43,591 nt of DNA from Bacteroidales bacterium (GTDB lineage: Bacteria > Bacteroidota > Bacteroidia > Bacteroidales > JAIOZK01). The notes under the pieces were generated by a model. It saw only the letters and a program-made list of their open reading frames with translations, did not search any database and was not told the DNA's origin. This document shows, one piece after another, positions 15,607 to 24,895 of the stretch; positions within the stretch are counted from its first letter, which is position 1, and each line of letters starts with the position of its first letter. Made by a program: the position numbers and the translations under genes. The stretch spans positions 1-43,591 of the forward strand of contig JAIPBS010000034.1 in the NCBI GenBank assembly GCA_021738625.1, read 5' to 3'.

Positions 15607-16917
15607 TTATTCTTTTTGATTTAAGACGCTCTTAAATCTTTCTTTGCCATAATCCTCTTTACTTTTGAGTTCGAAATAAAAGACATGCAAACTTAGATCA
15701 TCATTTTCATTATAAAATTGATAAGATGAACCTTTCTGATCCGTTTCTTTTGCAGGATATATTAGTATGATTTTTTTCGTGTCGTTTATTATTCTTTCCT
15801 TGTGTGTTCCATAGGCAAACATCTGATAAAGATCGCTCTGGGCTATTTTATCTTTTTGGGGAATTTTCCATTTTGTGTCAATGATGATCGTTTCCTGATT
15901 TTTCTCAAGAAGTATATCCGGTTTCATTTTATGACTTCCATCCGTGAGAAGGCTTCCGATTATTTTCTGTGTTCTGACGGAATATTCTTTTCTCAGTTCA
16001 TGTCTCAGTTCATGCGCAACAAAATCTTCGAATATTTTTTCCATTGGGAACAAGAGGGCAAAGGCCAAGTCATCGCCTTTGTAGCTTGAGAAAGTTTTGT
16101 TTTGAAGAAATATCCTGCACCAGATCAAAATTTGTTCATAATTGCTTACCAGCCGGTTGTGTTTGCATTTTGCAAAATCTTTTTCATAGTTTGAAGATTT
16201 ATCAATTTCGTCGAAAATGAACAAAAACCTTCTGGCACGTGCTTGTGTTGAAGATAATTTTGATTTTTTGTGAACGTTCAGCAGCGTTGATTTGATCAGC
16301 TTGTTTTCCGGCCGGTTGGGATTGAAGTCATCATATTCACAAAAAAAGCGTTCCTTGTGAATAAGATTATGCTTTATGTTTTCATTAAAATTCAGCTTTC
16401 CTTTCAGCGTATGCAGGTTCTCCCTTTCACGGATATAGCCCTTTCTTATTCCTTGTTTAACCAGTATATCAATTTCATCCAGAAACATGTTGATGAAAAC
16501 ATCAAGCAGGGGCATGCGTGAAAGATCCAGGTTGGCAAGACTTGAAACTTTAAAAGGACTGTCACGCAGGGTGCTGAGCATTTTTAGGAAAATCTTCTTT
16601 GTTTGACTGGCGTCATCATCTTCTTTTCCGATGGTGTGTATTTTGGGAAGTATTTCTATGGTGGTGTCGTTTTTTGTTTGCAAAACACCCACATAGTTTC
16701 TTGCTTTTAAAATTTTCCTGCCGCCTTTTTGGGTCAGGTAAAGAAAATCATCGTGGCCGTTTTCATCACCTCTGTTGTTAAGAACAAATGATTCAATTTG
16801 TTCAAAAGTTTTTAAAGGAACATCAATATTTCCATCATCATCGCTTTCCGGTTTTGTAAGCTTTTCAGAACACGAAATATAGCTGAATTCCTTTATAATG
16901 AAGGATGCACTTTTCAT
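15607..16917 (-). CDS. mcrC: McrC-like nuclease subunit of a McrBC restriction system
   Basis: Endonuclease subunit (436 residues) that cuts modified DNA when driven by the McrB GTPase. The N-terminal half contains the family blocks RNYVGVLQTKNDTTIEILPKI and LHTLKGKLNFNENI. The C-terminal PD-(D/E)xK nuclease shows Asp334 in KPDILLE, Asp347-T-Lys349 in IIIDTKW, and the following QMFAYGTH helix. It is downstream of mcrB, but 213 bp away instead of the usual overlap, because a palindromic element fills the gap. A-rich sequence precedes the ATG. It is probably still part of the WYL-McrB-McrC unit if transcription passes the element. Confidence 0.88.
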   Translation of the reverse strand: MKSASFIIKEFSYISCSEKLTKPESDDDGNIDVPLKTFEQIESFVLNNRGDENGHDDFLYLTQKGGRKILKARNYVGVLQTKNDTTIEILPKIHTIGKEDDDASQTKKIFLKMLSTLRDSPFKVSSLANLDLSRMPLLDVFINMFLDEIDILVKQGIRKGYIRERENLHTLKGKLNFNENIKHNLIHKERFFCEYDDFNPNRPENKLIKSTLLNVHKKSKLSSTQARARRFLFIFDEIDKSSNYEKDFAKCKHNRLVSNYEQILIWCRIFLQNKTFSSYKGDDLAFALLFPMEKIFEDFVAHELRHELRKEYSVRTQKIIGSLLTDGSHKMKPDILLEKNQETIIIDTKWKIPQKDKIAQSDLYQMFAYGTHKERIINDTKKIILIYPAKETDQKGSSYQFYNENDDLSLHVFYFELKSKEDYGKERFKSVLNQKE

Positions 16918-16986
16918 TTTTGTTTTTTGTTCTTATTATCCGTGTGTTTAGTATGTATAAAAATTAACATTCCACAAAATATCATT

Positions 16987-17124
16987 GAGATGCCTCCACA
17001 TTGTGTCGGCATGACAATGTAACTGTTGGGGAAGGGAGGGCAGGGCAGCCGGCTATGCCGGCTGCCCTCCCCTCACCCTGGAACACGTATTGTATGTCAT
17101 TCCGACGCGCAGCGGAGGAATCTC
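16987..17124. repeat. 138-bp palindromic MITE/REP-like element between mcrB and mcrC
   Basis: Terminal inverted repeats 16987-17016 and 17095-17124 (GAGAT-CCTCC...GTCGG-ATGACA type) match at 23 of 30 positions. The centre holds a perfect palindrome with 12-bp arms (17042-17053 and 17057-17068) and a TAT loop, flanked by G-rich and C-rich runs. It begins 7 bp past the mcrB stop. Related copies are at 29610-29795 and 37225-37305. It has no coding capacity and would need a transposase supplied elsewhere. Confidence 0.75.
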
Positions 17125-17130
17125 TATATG

Positions 17131-18936
17131 CTATTTATGCTTCTGTTCATCATTTGTGTTATTATTAATTTTACTTTTTATTTCTTTATAAACATTCTCA
17201 TCTTCATATATTTTTCTAAAGGCTAAAGGGTGTATATTCAGTAAATTAGGCTCAAATAGCTTTTTGTCGTTATCAATTCGCTCATAATTAAATCCAAGGA
17301 TTTCCTCTTCTAAAGTCTTTTTCTCTTCTGGGTAAATGGTTCTAACAAACCTGTATTTATCCAATTTATCTTTTTTACTCTTAAAATCCGTTAAACCAAA
17401 TTGTTCTTCCGCATCTCCAAGCACGATCTGAATTTTCTCCCAGTCATCATAAAAATATTCCTGAAGCAAAGGAATGATCTCATTTTGAAAGATATTGCAA
17501 AGTTCTGCGTACTGATCTTTTCTGTCTTTTTTTAAAAGATTGAGAAAATATGAATGCCCGATTGTATGATCCCTGTCGTAAAGAAATTCGATCCGATCAT
17601 TCATCCTTTTAAGCAATTGGGAAACATCTATTTCGACACCATCTTTTGTAATTGTTGGGTCCGAGATCTCAAACTTGGTATAATCCGTTTCCGGCATTTT
17701 TTCAATGAACCGAAAACGCCTTCTTAGCGCGGTATCCATTAATGCAATTGACCGGTCTGCACTGTTCATGGTTCCGATAATGTAGACATTTGGGGGTACA
17801 CCAAATTCCTCAGTTGAATAAGGTAAAGTAGTTGTGAGTTCTTCGTCCTCTCCCAGGCGCTTGTCTTTTTCAATGAGGGTAATCAACTCTCCGAATATTT
17901 TTGAGATATTGCCCCGGTTGATCTCGTCAACGATTATGACATACTTTTCCTCGGATTCAAAATGTTTTTTTCTTTCGGTTCTTGATTTTTTAAAGATACT
18001 ATCTAGCTTTTTTTGCCTTTTTTCTTGATTATCGTCTTCATTAATGCCCAAAGCTTTCAAACATAGTTTCTTAAAAACTCCATCTTTGATTTCGTATTTT
18101 AAATCCTCTGATTTGTAGACCGGTTTAATCCCCTCAATAAATTCCTCGTAACCGTAGGATTGGTGGAAGGTGATGAACACAACTCGTGCTTTTTTCTTTA
18201 AATCATCAAATTCATCTTTGATGGCTTCTCTTTTTTTCTCGTGATCTACAATCTTACTTATCTCGTCCTTAAACTTCTTTGGGCTTGCAATTTTTACGGC
18301 CTCCTCAATTGAGTTATAGGTTTTCCCGGTTCCGGGAGGGCCGTAGAGGATTTGGTTGATGTTTGTTTTATCTGAGGTTTGGTTGTTAATTTCTTTGTTT
18401 TGTTTGTTAATACCTTTTTCATGATTAATAATCTCCTCATATATCGGTATTAGCTTCTTTGCATCTTCTACAAAGTTCACTTTATTATTTAGGATATCCT
18501 CAGATGTGTGTTCAATTGAATTGTATCTATTATGAAACTGATTTAAAATTTTCTCGACTTTATTCCTTTCAATCTTTTTATTTTTGAGTTTGCTATCCCA
18601 CTTTCCAATGTTAACCTCAGCACCAGTATGATCTATTGCGATATAAATTATTATGTTACTTTCAATATTACCTAAATTAAAAGGCACCCATATGAAATTG
18701 TAAAAAGTTCCACTATTTTGCCAACCCACTCTGCCATTTTGAGGGATGACTAAATTCGTTTCATTGGAAATTTGAATACCAATTTCTTTGAGTTTCTTAC
18801 TTAGTTGTTGGAAAACTTTTTTTGTTTTATTAAGAAAATCTGAATCCTCTTTTTCCTCTATCTCTTTAAAACTGACTTTCCCATACGTTTTTAATTTTTC
18901 AAAATCTTCTTTTGTGAAATTTTGTTTAATACTCAT
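17131..18936 (-). CDS. mcrB: McrB-like AAA+ GTPase of a McrBC restriction system
   Basis: Motor subunit of 601 residues that recognises modified DNA and, using GTP, translocates to activate McrC. The AAA+ domain has Walker A GPPGTGKT (199-206), Walker [11 protein letters not shown] (334-343), the McrB GTPase signature M390-N-S-A-D394 and the arginine-rich RRRF (405-408). [13 protein letters not shown] (258-270) is a further family hallmark. The N-terminal ~175 residues ([18 protein letters not shown]...) are a recognition domain that I cannot assign; it would set which DNA is attacked. ATG lies 4 bp after the WYL stop, so the genes are co-transcribed. Confidence 0.92.
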   Translation of the reverse strand: MSIKQNFTKEDFEKLKTYGKVSFKEIEEKEDSDFLNKTKKVFQQLSKKLKEIGIQISNETNLVIPQNGRVGWQNSGTFYNFIWVPFNLGNIESNIIIYIAIDHTGAEVNIGKWDSKLKNKKIERNKVEKILNQFHNRYNSIEHTSEDILNNKVNFVEDAKKLIPIYEEIINHEKGINKQNKEINNQTSDKTNINQILYGPPGTGKTYNSIEEAVKIASPKKFKDEISKIVDHEKKREAIKDEFDDLKKKARVVFITFHQSYGYEEFIEGIKPVYKSEDLKYEIKDGVFKKLCLKALGINEDDNQEKRQKKLDSIFKKSRTERKKHFESEEKYVIIVDEINRGNISKIFGELITLIEKDKRLGEDEELTTTLPYSTEEFGVPPNVYIIGTMNSADRSIALMDTALRRRFRFIEKMPETDYTKFEISDPTITKDGVEIDVSQLLKRMNDRIEFLYDRDHTIGHSYFLNLLKKDRKDQYAELCNIFQNEIIPLLQEYFYDDWEKIQIVLGDAEEQFGLTDFKSKKDKLDKYRFVRTIYPEEKKTLEEEILGFNYERIDNDKKLFEPNLLNIHPLAFRKIYEDENVYKEIKSKINNNTNDEQKHK

Positions 18937-18940
18937 TTTA

Positions 18941-19948
18941 TTACTTTTTAAAGTTTAATAAACTTAGTTGAATTTTTTCATTTATGAATTTGGCATATAT
19001 TTTCGGCTCCAACACCTCCACATCCTTCCCCCAACCCAAAATCTTAATTTCCAGTTCGGGTGAGGGATGTACTTCCAGGCTGATGCTTACATGCTCCTTG
19101 GTTTCTTCCAACACTTTTTGTGAAGGGTGCAGTGGCTGGGTTAAAATATAGTTGGCCTGCCGGTGCGAAAACTTTAATACGATGGTTGGCGGTGGGCCTT
19201 CTTCAAAGCGTGTCACGCCAATGATGTTCTTAAAATAGTCTCTGGGGTTTTTTTGCGGTTCACGGTATTCTTTGGTGTAAACAGGCTCAAGGCTAACAAC
19301 CCGGTCGAGGGCGTAAATGCGCAAGCCTTTCCAGTATTCATTATAACCAAACACATACCAGCGATACAAGTATTCTTTTAAAAGATAAGGATGCAGATGA
19401 TGCGTATAAGACCTTGATTTTTCAAAGGCTTTGTATTCCAGCTTCAGGACTTTCTTCTTCAGGATGGCGTCAACAATCACAGGGAAATACTCCAGACCAC
19501 GGTTGGTTGTTGCCACATCAAAATCAATGAAATCAATCTTATCGTCCTGCTTTAAAAGTTTTTTGATCTTCACCGCATTGCGAATTTTTTCAATGGCATC
19601 CGAAAAATATTTGAAAACACCGATGTTTTGAAATTGCTCAAGCAGGGAAGAGGCAAACATCAGGGATTGAATTTCTGTTTCGTCCAGGGGTAAATGGTCA
19701 ATGGAGTATTTTGGGTCGGAATAATAATAGGCTTTGCGGAAATGATCATATTTGATGGGTGCTTCATAACCAAGCCTGCTTTCGTAACGCATGTTTTCAA
19801 TGTCCCCTTTAATTGTCCTGACCGAAACCCTGTAACCCAGGGCGTTTTCACAGGCTTCGCGTAATTCTTCAACATTGGCGTATTTACCGTTGGTAAGACA
19901 GCGGTTTATGATCCGGTAGCGCAATAAGGCATCTTTATTTTGTGGCAT
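18941..19948 (-). CDS. WYL-domain transcriptional regulator
   Basis: DNA-binding regulator, 335 residues from the start [11 protein letters not shown]. An ATG 42 bp upstream (19990) would add an uncharacteristic tail that overlaps operator-like repeats. The N-terminal winged helix (about 1-75) includes [16 protein letters not shown]. The ligand-sensing WYL domain (about 130-215) has [22 protein letters not shown], and a WCX-like C-terminal domain follows (about 235-335). WYL proteins commonly repress defence genes until a nucleic-acid signal is sensed (the BrxR/CapW type). Here it leads the mcrBC unit and is divergent from the AAA/nuclease genes, so it may control both. Confidence 0.87.
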   Translation of the reverse strand: MPQNKDALLRYRIINRCLTNGKYANVEELREACENALGYRVSVRTIKGDIENMRYESRLGYEAPIKYDHFRKAYYYSDPKYSIDHLPLDETEIQSLMFASSLLEQFQNIGVFKYFSDAIEKIRNAVKIKKLLKQDDKIDFIDFDVATTNRGLEYFPVIVDAILKKKVLKLEYKAFEKSRSYTHHLHPYLLKEYLYRWYVFGYNEYWKGLRIYALDRVVSLEPVYTKEYREPQKNPRDYFKNIIGVTRFEEGPPPTIVLKFSHRQANYILTQPLHPSQKVLEETKEHVSISLEVHPSPELEIKILGWGKDVEVLEPKIYAKFINEKIQLSLLNFKK

Positions 19949-19958
19949 TGGTTTGTTT

Positions 19959-20041
19959 TTTACGGAAAATGATCCGGTGTGCAAAATCACTGCACAGCCC
20001 GTTACTATTATTGTACAGAAACTTTAATCATTTACGGAAAA
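19959..20041. promoter_or_regulatory. divergent control region with operator-like repeats
   Basis: The 11-bp sequence TTTACGGAAAA occurs at 19959-19969, next to the WYL gene, and again at 20031-20041, next to the AAA gene, in the same orientation and 72 bp apart. Between them TGTGCA (19978-19983) and TGCACA (19991-19996) form a perfect inverted repeat with a 7-nt spacer. These are good candidates for WYL binding sites controlling both directions. No experimental support. Confidence 0.5.
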
Positions 20042-20057
20042 GTAAAAATACAAAAAA

Positions 20058-21719
20058 ATGAGAAGAAACAAAATAATCAATGACATTGAGAGCATTGCTC
20101 AAAAAGCAAAAAAATCAAAAGGGAATCTTCATTCCATAGATAAAAACAACAAAAGCCTGCAAAATATCACAACTTTCCTTAATTGTGAGTCTATACATGG
20201 GATATTGTTTTCGGTTGTGTTTGTGATTAGCTTCAATGAGGAATTTGTTGGCATTGATGAAGTGTCTGATTTCATGGATTGCGAAAACCTGAAACTGGCC
20301 AATTATTTAAAGGTAATTGAAGAACTTGAAAAGAAGAAACTCCTTCGCAGAGATAACCGGGGAATTGGCAGAAACCGCAATAAATCAATCCAAAGCATAG
20401 ATTATTATATACCGAAAAATGTAGTTGACGCCATACTTGAAAACAATAAAGGCGCATTCAAACGAAAGCTGGAATTCGGCACATTTGAACTATTGGACTT
20501 TATTCATGAATTGCTTGAAGAACGGGATGATGATGAAATTAGCTTTGACGAAATGGCCAACGAAATTGAAAATGTTTTAAGCCATAACAAAAACCTGTCT
20601 TTTGTAAAGCGGATCAAACATTTTGATTTGACTGATAAAGAACTTTCCCTTTTGCTTTATGTATGTTTTGAAACTGTTAATGGTGATGAAGAAGTTGACC
20701 TGACCAACGCATGTGAAAAAATCTTTGAAACAACATCCGAAAGGTTTCAAATCAGAAGAGAACTGATACAGGGGAAAAGCGACCTGATCAAAAAGAAACT
20801 GCTTAAACTTCAGCCCGGCATGTTCAGGAACGACAAAGAAATACTTCTGACTGAGAATGCGCTCGAAAGCTTATTTGAAGAGCAAAGTCAGCTCATCATA
20901 TCAGATAAACAGAAAAACAATTTGATCAAAGCCGAAAAAATCCAAAAGGAGAAATTATTCTTTAATGAGGAGACAGAGGAAAAGTTGAATTTTCTGAATT
21001 CTGTGTTTGGTAAAAATAGTTTTGCAGAACTAAAAAAACGACTACAGGAAAAAGGATTATCCCCTGGGTTGAGTTTGCTTTTTTACGGTTCGCCCGGTAC
21101 GGGTAAAACAGCAAGTGCATATCAAATGGCCCGAAAATCAGGACGAATGATCATGCCCGTTGATATCAGCAAAACAAAAAGCATGTGGTACGGCGAATCC
21201 GAGAAACTTATCAAAGGCATTTTTGATGATTACGGAAAAGCAGTCAAATCAACAGACCACGAGCCTGTATTGCTTTTTAACGAATGTGATGGCGTTCTTT
21301 CTAAACGGAGGGAGTTGAGACAATCAGCCGTTTCGCAAACAGAAAATGCCATCCAAAATATTTTGCTTGAGGAACTGGAAAAATTTGAAGGCATATTGAT
21401 CGCGACAAGCAATCTTACGCAAAACCTCGATTTTGCCTTTGAAAGAAGATTTTTGTACAAAATACAATTTGAAAAACCCGACTTACATGTCAGGAAAAAA
21501 ATCCTGCAAAGTTTTTTCCCAATTATTTCGGAAGAACAAGCTGAAAAGATCGCTTCTGATTTTGTCTTAACAGGGGGCAATATCAGCAATATTTCTAAAA
21601 AAATGCTGATGGAAGAGATTATCAAAGGTGAAGCCACTGATTTCGAAAAGCTGTATGATCTCTGCCGGGAAGAGATATGGCAGAAGCAAGAGGCAAGGTG
21701 TGTAGGATATAAAGTTTAA
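20058..21719 (+). CDS. AAA+ ATPase with N-terminal helical/winged-helix region
   Basis: Cytosolic ATPase of 553 residues. The first ~300 residues are helical, with a winged-helix-like part (about 60-115), and have no family I can name. The classical AAA module is C-terminal: Walker A GSPGTGKT (344-351), pore-loop-like MWYGESEK (376-383), Walker B VLLFNECD (404-411), sensor 1 ATSN (449-452) and arginine fingers FERRF (461-465). Walker B has Asn408 in place of Asp and keeps the catalytic Glu409, a variation I believe occurs in this subfamily. The nuclease gene begins 19 bp downstream. It is probably a motor or chaperone for that partner in DNA defence. Confidence 0.75.
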   Translation: MRRNKIINDIESIAQKAKKSKGNLHSIDKNNKSLQNITTFLNCESIHGILFSVVFVISFNEEFVGIDEVSDFMDCENLKLANYLKVIEELEKKKLLRRDNRGIGRNRNKSIQSIDYYIPKNVVDAILENNKGAFKRKLEFGTFELLDFIHELLEERDDDEISFDEMANEIENVLSHNKNLSFVKRIKHFDLTDKELSLLLYVCFETVNGDEEVDLTNACEKIFETTSERFQIRRELIQGKSDLIKKKLLKLQPGMFRNDKEILLTENALESLFEEQSQLIISDKQKNNLIKAEKIQKEKLFFNEETEEKLNFLNSVFGKNSFAELKKRLQEKGLSPGLSLLFYGSPGTGKTASAYQMARKSGRMIMPVDISKTKSMWYGESEKLIKGIFDDYGKAVKSTDHEPVLLFNECDGVLSKRRELRQSAVSQTENAIQNILLEELEKFEGILIATSNLTQNLDFAFERRFLYKIQFEKPDLHVRKKILQSFFPIISEEQAEKIASDFVLTGGNISNISKKMLMEEIIKGEATDFEKLYDLCREEIWQKQEARCVGYKV

Positions 21720-21738
21720 TGATTAATTTTGATATAGT

Positions 21739-23211
21739 ATGTACGAGTTTTCCAAATCAACATATTTAAGAGGCGTTAAATGCATTAAATCCTTGTACCT
21801 CTATAAATTCCATCGTGAATTGATGGATGAAATCACGGAAGAAAAACAAGCCATTTTTGATAAGGGCAAATTGGCAGGCAGATATGCCTGGAAATTATTT
21901 CCTGACGGGATAGACGCCTCAAATGGCGAACCCTTTGAAGCGGCAAAAGCATTGCAAAAGACAAAGGATTTGATACCCTCAGGATGTAAAACAATTTATG
22001 AGGCTGCATTCCTTTATGATGGTGTACTTTGTTATATGGATATTCTGTACAGGGATAGCGAAGGCTGGAAAGCAATTGAGGTAAAAGGTTCCACCAAACT
22101 AAAGGACTATTATCTTGATGATACGGCAGTTCAATATTATGTTATCACTAAAAGCGGCCTGGATTTGGCGGATATTTCGGTTGCCTATATTAATAATAAA
22201 TATGTAAGGCAGGGAGAAATAGAACCGGAGAAACTTTTTAAGATTGAATCGGTTCAAAATACTGCCAATGAGAAACAGGAGGAAGTTTCAGCGAACATAG
22301 AGAACTTTAAGGAAATCATATCGAAAAATAAAATACCCGAAACCGATATCGGTATTCACTGCCTTAAACCATTTGTGTGTGATTTTTATGGTCATTGCTG
22401 GAAACACATTCCCGATAATTCTGTTTTCAATATCGAGAACCTGTACAATAGCAGGAAGTTTGATCTTTATTACAATGGCATTGTTGATTTTGAAGATATT
22501 CCAAAGGATTATCCCTTAAGTGTAACGCAGAAATTACAGGTTGAAAGTCAAATGAATGGGAAAGTTACGGTAGAAGAAGAGCAACTTCAAAAGTTTCTTT
22601 CAAAACTGAAATATCCCCTTTACTTTCTGGATTTTGAAAGTTTTCAGCCGGTGGTTCCATTGTATGATCAATCGCGGCCATATCAGCAAATTCCTTTTCA
22701 GTATTCTTTGCATATACAAAAAACGTCAGGTGACGATTATCAACACATAGAATTTTTACATGATGGCTTAAATGATCCCAGGGTAAAATTCATTGAATCC
22801 TTAATAGAAAATGTAAACGAATCAGGAAGCATTGTGGTTTTTAACAAAACATTTGAAAAAATGATCCTGAATCATATTGCAAGGGATTTTCCACAGTATT
22901 CCGAAGAGATTGAAAAAGTTAAGCTGCGGATTGTTGACTTGATGGAGCCTTTTAAAAGCAAACATTATTATACGCCTAAAATGAAAGGCTCATATTCCAT
23001 CAAAAAAGTGTTACCGGCTTTGGTACCTGAATTGGGATATGACGATCTTGAAATTTCTGATGGCACTGCTGCCGGCAGAGCGTTTGAATCTTTGCTTCAA
23101 ATGGACGACAATATCGAAAAAAACGAATTGAAAAGGAACCTGCTTGAATATTGCAAAATGGATACCTGGGCAATGGTGAAGATCTTGGAGAAGATCAATG
23201 AGTTATTCTGA
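21739..23211 (+). CDS. DUF2779-type protein: Cas4-like nuclease fused to DEDDy exonuclease-like domain
   Basis: Protein of 490 residues. The N-terminal half looks like a Cas4/AddB-type PD-(D/E)xK nuclease: Asp101, then Glu114-V-Lys116, with four cysteines placed as in an iron-sulfur cage (Cys15, then Cys208, Cys214, Cys220). The C-terminal half (about 292-490, the DUF2779 region) has the three Exo motifs of a DEDDy exonuclease: D298-F-E300, N369-K-T-F-E373 (Glu where Asp is usual), and Y471-C-K-M-D475, with Asp400 also possible. Activity is inferred from motifs only. It sits 19 bp after the AAA ATPase and is likely translated with it. A TAATTTTG box at 21724-21731 may be chance. Confidence 0.75.
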   Translation: MYEFSKSTYLRGVKCIKSLYLYKFHRELMDEITEEKQAIFDKGKLAGRYAWKLFPDGIDASNGEPFEAAKALQKTKDLIPSGCKTIYEAAFLYDGVLCYMDILYRDSEGWKAIEVKGSTKLKDYYLDDTAVQYYVITKSGLDLADISVAYINNKYVRQGEIEPEKLFKIESVQNTANEKQEEVSANIENFKEIISKNKIPETDIGIHCLKPFVCDFYGHCWKHIPDNSVFNIENLYNSRKFDLYYNGIVDFEDIPKDYPLSVTQKLQVESQMNGKVTVEEEQLQKFLSKLKYPLYFLDFESFQPVVPLYDQSRPYQQIPFQYSLHIQKTSGDDYQHIEFLHDGLNDPRVKFIESLIENVNESGSIVVFNKTFEKMILNHIARDFPQYSEEIEKVKLRIVDLMEPFKSKHYYTPKMKGSYSIKKVLPALVPELGYDDLEISDGTAAGRAFESLLQMDDNIEKNELKRNLLEYCKMDTWAMVKILEKINELF

Positions 23212-23258
23212 ATCTACCGTTAAGAATTGAAAAAATAATGACATCGATTTCATTTTTC

Positions 23259-23266
23259 TAAATTTG
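23259..23266 (+). promoter_or_regulatory. candidate -7 box (TAAATTTG) for the 101-aa gene
   Basis: Exact TAnnTTTG match 23 nt before the ATG. It suggests that the small gene has its own promoter besides read-through from the nuclease gene. No clear -33 box. Confidence 0.4.
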
Positions 23267-23289
23267 TATTCTTAAACCATTTTTAAAAT

Positions 23290-23595
23290 ATGTCAAAACC
23301 AGACAATACACAAGCACTTATCCGCAAGTTTGAACCATTGATCAGAGACCTGAATCTAAATGAGCTTTCCGTGTTAAATGAACTGGTTGTGGAGCGCATT
23401 CGGTTATTACACAAAGCGGGAACATTGATGTCGATGTCACAATTTCACGTAGGAGATCGTGTTTCATGGGAAAGTCAAGACGGCGTTCAGCATACAGGAA
23501 TAATATTTCGTTTGAATCAAAAAACTGTTTCTATTAGGACAGGTGAGGAAGGGTATTGGAATGTTGCACCGCAGTTTCTGAGGAAAGAGGATTAA
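23290..23595 (+). CDS. small protein with SH3/KOW-like C-terminal half
   Basis: A 101-residue cytosolic protein. The N-terminal half is helical (ALIRKFEPLIRDLNLNELSVLNELVVERIRLLHKA). The C-terminal half (about 48-98) reads as a small beta-barrel: FHVGDRVSWESQDGVQHTGIIFRLNQKTVSIRTG. This pattern is like KOW/Tudor/SH3 nucleic-acid-binding folds, but I cannot name a family. It is 78 bp downstream of the nuclease gene and convergent, by 10 bp, with the frameshifted proteinase gene. Confidence 0.65.
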   Translation: MSKPDNTQALIRKFEPLIRDLNLNELSVLNELVVERIRLLHKAGTLMSMSQFHVGDRVSWESQDGVQHTGIIFRLNQKTVSIRTGEEGYWNVAPQFLRKED

Positions 23596-23605
23596 AAAGT
23601 AGTTT

Positions 23606-24548
23606 TTATCTTCTGACCGGTTTTGGAAAAGAATTAAATTGTTTAACAAAACAATTTCCATTATGATTTGTGACAATTTTGGCTGAATTTGTACCGGAAA
23701 AAGCTAATATAGTGGCATGGTAAGCGGATAAAACTTTTTCTTGAAATTCCTGATTATCTTCAAGTTTTTCAATTTTTAATCCAAGTGCAATAGCATCATC
23801 AATGTTAAGATGTTTTCCGTGAGTTTTAAAATTATCATGATTTGATAAAAAATTTGCAATTTTTTTTGGTAAATCGGAATCCTTATCTTTAAACATATAT
23901 TGAGATAACCAACTTTCTACCAGTTCACGACCAAAATCTATCTGATCTTGGCAACGTACCAGCAGTGCCGGTCCATATTGAGCTAACATCGGCATCCATG
24001 AATTGAGATTTTTTGGGTTTTCAGCACAATCCTTTTGAGCCTTTTTGAATTGTTTTAGAATTGCATGGGCAGGTAATGACTGAACTCCAACTGATGTTAT
24101 GTAAAATAAACTGAGGATCAATTGGTCCGATGGATGATTGTTTACCCATTACGATTTTGTCTGCTGAACATGCAAACATTGTCCCTGCTGACATCGCCGC
24201 CTGAGGAATAATTATTCTAATATCATCGAATTTTTGCCTTAAATAGGATACAATAGCGTCTGTTGACTCTGCAGAACCTCCGCCAGTATGAAGAACCAAG
24301 TCAAGATTACTCCCTTTTAAGCCAGCAATAGCCTGCATAAAGGCTTGCACATCTTCATCATTGATAGAAACCATTTGAGGTGGAGCATCACCAGAAGTCC
24401 ATCTACTTGCATATATAATGGTATTTCTTTTTGTGTATTGTTGTAAATTTAGAATATACTTTTGCCTTACCTTATCATAAGCATGTTGGTCCTTATTTTC
24501 TTTAATAAGGGTATGAACCTCATTGAGTATTTCTCCCCATGTTGGCAT
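23606..24548 (-). pseudogene. SDH-family Clp-fold serine proteinase, frameshifted
   Basis: Two overlapping frames together make one serine dehydrogenase-type proteinase (crotonase/ClpP fold, PF01972-like). The first (from 24548) carries LVLHTGGGSAES (85-96), the nucleophile Ser120 in PQAAMSAGTM and GKQSSIGPIDPQFIL. The second continues SVGVQSLPAHAILKQFKKAQKD to the stop at 23606. Dropping one base near 24101 joins them into a continuous 313-residue reading, so the break is a single-base insertion. It could be a real inactivating mutation, a sequencing error beside a short T-run, or a programmed slip. The 63-residue gene lies 14 bp upstream. Confidence 0.75.
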
Positions 24549-24562
24549 ATTTGCGTATTTTG

Positions 24563-24754
24563 CTAGCTTACACTATTCGAGGAGGTTTCAGTTGGATAGG
24601 GATTTTGAATGTAGATAAACTCATTTATACTAATCACCTCATCACAGACATTACTATATGTTGCAATGCTATCATTAATATCTGGATACTCCCCTTTGGC
24701 CTTAATATATAACTCTTCAAATTGCTTTTCGAGATTATTTTTTTCGCTGCTCAT
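24563..24754 (-). CDS. small protein upstream of the SDH-type proteinase
   Basis: A 63-residue acidic protein without signal or membrane segment, family unknown. It begins with a predicted helix (MSSEKNNLEKQFEELYIKAK) and ends with a Ser/Thr-rich tail (YPTETSSNS). The stop is 14 bp before the proteinase start, so it is likely co-transcribed with it and may be a partner or regulator. It could also be a non-coding open frame; the codon use resembles that of the neighbours. Confidence 0.5.
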   Translation of the reverse strand: MSSEKNNLEKQFEELYIKAKGEYPDINDSIATYSNVCDEVISINEFIYIQNPYPTETSSNSVS

Positions 24755-24895
24755 AAGTTGGTTAATGATAAATGAATTACAAAGATAATGAAATTCACAA
24801 AGAATTCAAGTTTTTTCGAAAATTAGGAGATTGAATATCAGCAATAAAAAGATATTTTTTGATTTAAATACCTTTAATCAATACAAAAAATTTTG

